7,094 nt of DNA, taken from assembly GCA_041635755.1 (NCBI GenBank), contig JBFKUL010000154.1:1-7094 (forward strand), written 5' to 3'. Within the stretch, counting starts at the first letter, position 1. Each line of letters starts with the position of its first letter. Below the pieces are notes generated by a model. The model was not told the DNA's origin. It searched no databases and saw only the letters and a list, made by a program, of their open reading frames with translations. Shown here piece after piece: positions 5,810 to 7,094 of this stretch. This DNA comes from JBFKUL01 sp041635755 (GTDB lineage Bacteria; Pseudomonadota; Gammaproteobacteria; Burkholderiales; SG8-39). The translations under genes were made by a program, and so were the position numbers.

Positions 5810-6514
5810 GTGAGCGTTGCCCCTGCCAGCCTCGAAGACATCCTGCGCCGTCAACCCGTGTGGCGTGGCGGTGCGCTCGCGCGCCCAGCGGCCGCGGTTG
5901 TGCCGAGCGGCTACCGCGCGCTCGATCGCGAGCTGCCTGGCGGCGGCTGGCCCGCCGGCGCGCTCACCGAGATTCTCGGCCTGCACGAAGGCGTCGGCGA
6001 GCTGCAGCTCGTGCTGCCTGCGCTTGCCGCGCTCACCTGCGCAGGGCGGCGCGTCGTCTGGCTTGCACCGCCGCACCTGCCGTACGCGCCGGCGCTTGCC
6101 GCCGCAGGCGTCGCGCTCGAGCACCTGACGGTGGTGCGCGCGCCCGGACGGCGCGATGCGCTGTGGGCCGCCGAGCAGGTGCTGCGCGCGGGCACCTGTC
6201 ACGCGCTGCTCGCTTGGTTCCGCGACATTCGCTACGCCGAGCTGCGCCGGCTCGCGGTCGCCGCCGAAGGCGGCCAGGCGTTCGTGGCGCTGTTTCGCCC
6301 GCGCGTGGCATCGCACGAGTCCTCGCCCGCGTGTCTGCGCATCGCGCTCGAGCCGGGCGAGGGCATGCTCGTCGCGCATCTGCTCAAGCGTCGCGGCGCG
6401 CTCGTTGCCGCGCCGCTCGACATTCCCATCCCGAGGCCTGTCCATGCTGTGGCTGGCGCTTTGCCTGCCCTCGCTCCCACTCGAAGCGCTGCTGCGCGGG
6501 CATGCCCCGCATGA
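5810..6514 (+). CDS. imuA: ImuA, translesion mutasome accessory protein
   Basis: This encodes 234 aa. ImuA is a RecA-fold relative that works with ImuB and the polymerase DnaE2 in damage-induced, error-prone translesion synthesis. Recognisable segments are PSGYRALDRELPGGGWPAGA (32-51), ALTEIL (51-56), GVGELQLVLPALAAL (61-75), VVWLAPPHLPYAPAL (82-96), DALWAAEQVLR (116-126), a LRRLAVAAE helix (145-153), SSPACLRIAL (171-180) and KRRGA (183-187). Where RecA has a Walker A loop, ImuA reads LGLHEGVGELQL, with no GKT, so ATP binding of the RecA type is not expected; this is normal for the family. The start is GTG 5810; the SD is weak (AAGA, 5802-5805) and lies in the right arm of the palindrome. The last 23 codons overlap imuB in another frame. 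Control by the LexA box just upstream is expected. Confidence 0.9.
   Translation: MSVAPASLEDILRRQPVWRGGALARPAAAVVPSGYRALDRELPGGGWPAGALTEILGLHEGVGELQLVLPALAALTCAGRRVVWLAPPHLPYAPALAAAGVALEHLTVVRAPGRRDALWAAEQVLRAGTCHALLAWFRDIRYAELRRLAVAAEGGQAFVALFRPRVASHESSPACLRIALEPGEGMLVAHLLKRRGALVAAPLDIPIPRPVHAVAGALPALAPTRSAAARACPA
6433..6436 (+). promoter_or_regulatory. Shine-Dalgarno of imuB inside imuA
   Basis: GAGG lies 7 bases before ATG 6444, within the imuA coding sequence. It supports the early imuB start and hence the 71-base overlap. Confidence 0.6.
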
Positions 6515-7094
6515 GCGCGAAGCTTGGGCGGTCGCTGAAGACCGCTCGGTCATCGCCTGCGATGCGCGTGCGCACGCGCTCGGCGTGCGCACGGGCATGG
6601 GGCTCGCTGCCGCCTCGGCGATCGCGCCCCAGTTGTGCGTCCGGACGCGCGACGAAGCGATCGAGCGCGCCGCACTCGAAGGCATCGCCGCCTGGGCCGG
6701 GCGCTTCACGCCCTTCGTGTCGCTCGAGCCGCCGCAGGGCGTTGTTGCCGAGATCGAAGGCAGCCTGCGTCTTTTCGACGGGCTCGCGCCGCTCGCGCAC
6801 AGTTTGCGCACTGGGCTCGGCGAGCTGGGGCTCTCCGCCACGCTCGCCGCAGCGCCCACTGCGCGCGGCGCATGGTGGCTCGCCGCAGCCGGTCGTGAGG
6901 CGCTGATCGAAACGCACGCGGCGCTCGAGCCTGCGCTCGCGCCGTTGCCGGTTGCGGTCGCCTGCGCCGAGCCGGGCGCGCTCGCGCTGCTGCGCAACGT
7001 CGGCGTCGCTACCGTAGGTGCGCTCGTGCGGTTGCCGCGCGCCGGCCTTGCGCGCCGTCTGGGCGCGCGCCTGCTCGACGATCTCGATCGCGCG
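6444..7094 (+). CDS. imuB: ImuB, catalytically dead Y-family polymerase homologue (3' truncated by window edge)
   Basis: The first 217 codons run open to the window end; full-length ImuB is normally about 450-520 aa. The start MLWLALCLPSLPLEALL is the classic ImuB N-terminus. Further marks are ACDARAHALGVRTGMGLAAA (38-57; the region 'a...A...Gv+.GM.l.eA' of Y-family fingers), FTPFVSLEPPQGVVAEIEGS (88-107), LRLFDGL, GLSATLAAAPTARGAWWLA and the little-finger linker ALLRNVGVATVGALVRLPR. Active Y polymerases carry an Asp near residue 8 of the first strand and an S-x-DE motif. Here the first strand is LALCLPS and the second site reads SLEPP, so the metal-binding acids are missing, as is known for ImuB, which acts as a beta-clamp-binding hub. 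The clamp-binding and C-terminal regions lie outside the window. imuB overlaps imuA by 71 bases, implying cotranscription and likely translational coupling under the same LexA box. Confidence 0.92.
   Translation, partial: MLWLALCLPSLPLEALLRGHAPHEREAWAVAEDRSVIACDARAHALGVRTGMGLAAASAIAPQLCVRTRDEAIERAALEGIAAWAGRFTPFVSLEPPQGVVAEIEGSLRLFDGLAPLAHSLRTGLGELGLSATLAAAPTARGAWWLAAAGREALIETHAALEPALAPLPVAVACAEPGALALLRNVGVATVGALVRLPRAGLARRLGARLLDDLDRA

Noticed and set aside
5860..6906. 348-codon plus-strand frame over imuA/imuB
   Set aside because: It is an Arg/Ala-rich shadow in a third frame, with no recognisable motif.
5744..6997. 417-codon open frame on the minus strand
   Set aside because: It is antisense to imuA and imuB, both of which show clear family motifs; the translation is low-complexity Ser/Arg/Ala.
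1..7094. CRISPR arrays, tRNA or rRNA genes, transposases, attachment sites, phage genes
   Set aside because: No spaced direct repeats, no cloverleaf-like or rRNA-like sequence and no mobile-element protein were seen on either strand.

Overview
The window is GC-rich, compact, protein-coding DNA of ordinary proteobacterial type. A betaproteobacterial (Burkholderiales-like) source is the best guess. This rests on strong G/C at third codon positions, a CTGT-N8-ACAG type LexA box ahead of an imuA-imuB mutagenesis cassette, and the style of the cyclase and LysR genes. No rRNA, tRNA, CRISPR array, insertion sequence or prophage gene is visible.

Layout, left to right. (1) Positions 3-167 hold the C-terminal end of a LysR-type regulator read rightward. 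Behind it lies a GC-rich gap that contains what looks like a frameshifted coding remnant (228-384) and a perfect GC hairpin (427-448). (2) A leftward gene (476-1528) encodes an exported cyclase-family (PF04199) hydrolase. A 321-bp gap separates it from a divergent rightward gene (1850-2866) for a membrane-anchored M28-family metallopeptidase. (3) A leftward two-gene unit, convergent with the peptidase, encodes a polytopic membrane protein with a long cytoplasmic helical region (3568-5028) and then a VWA-domain lipoprotein (2889-3554). I do not recognise a named system here, and it is the best candidate in the window for something undescribed. (4) A rightward gene for a small SnoaL/NTF2-like protein (5298-5747) has a plausible sigma-70 promoter with a 26-bp interrupted palindrome at its -35. 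(5) From 5810 onward come imuA and the first 217 codons of imuB, the accessory genes of the LexA-controlled translesion mutasome. The expected partner dnaE2 would lie beyond the right edge.

The most notable non-coding element is a 59-bp near-perfect palindrome (5748-5806) that fills the whole gap between the stop codon of the SnoaL-like gene and the imuA start codon. Its centre is a consensus LexA box. As DNA it is the SOS operator. As RNA, in any read-through transcript from the upstream gene, it would fold into a long hairpin ending three bases before the imuA start, which could keep imuA silent unless transcription begins at its own SOS promoter.
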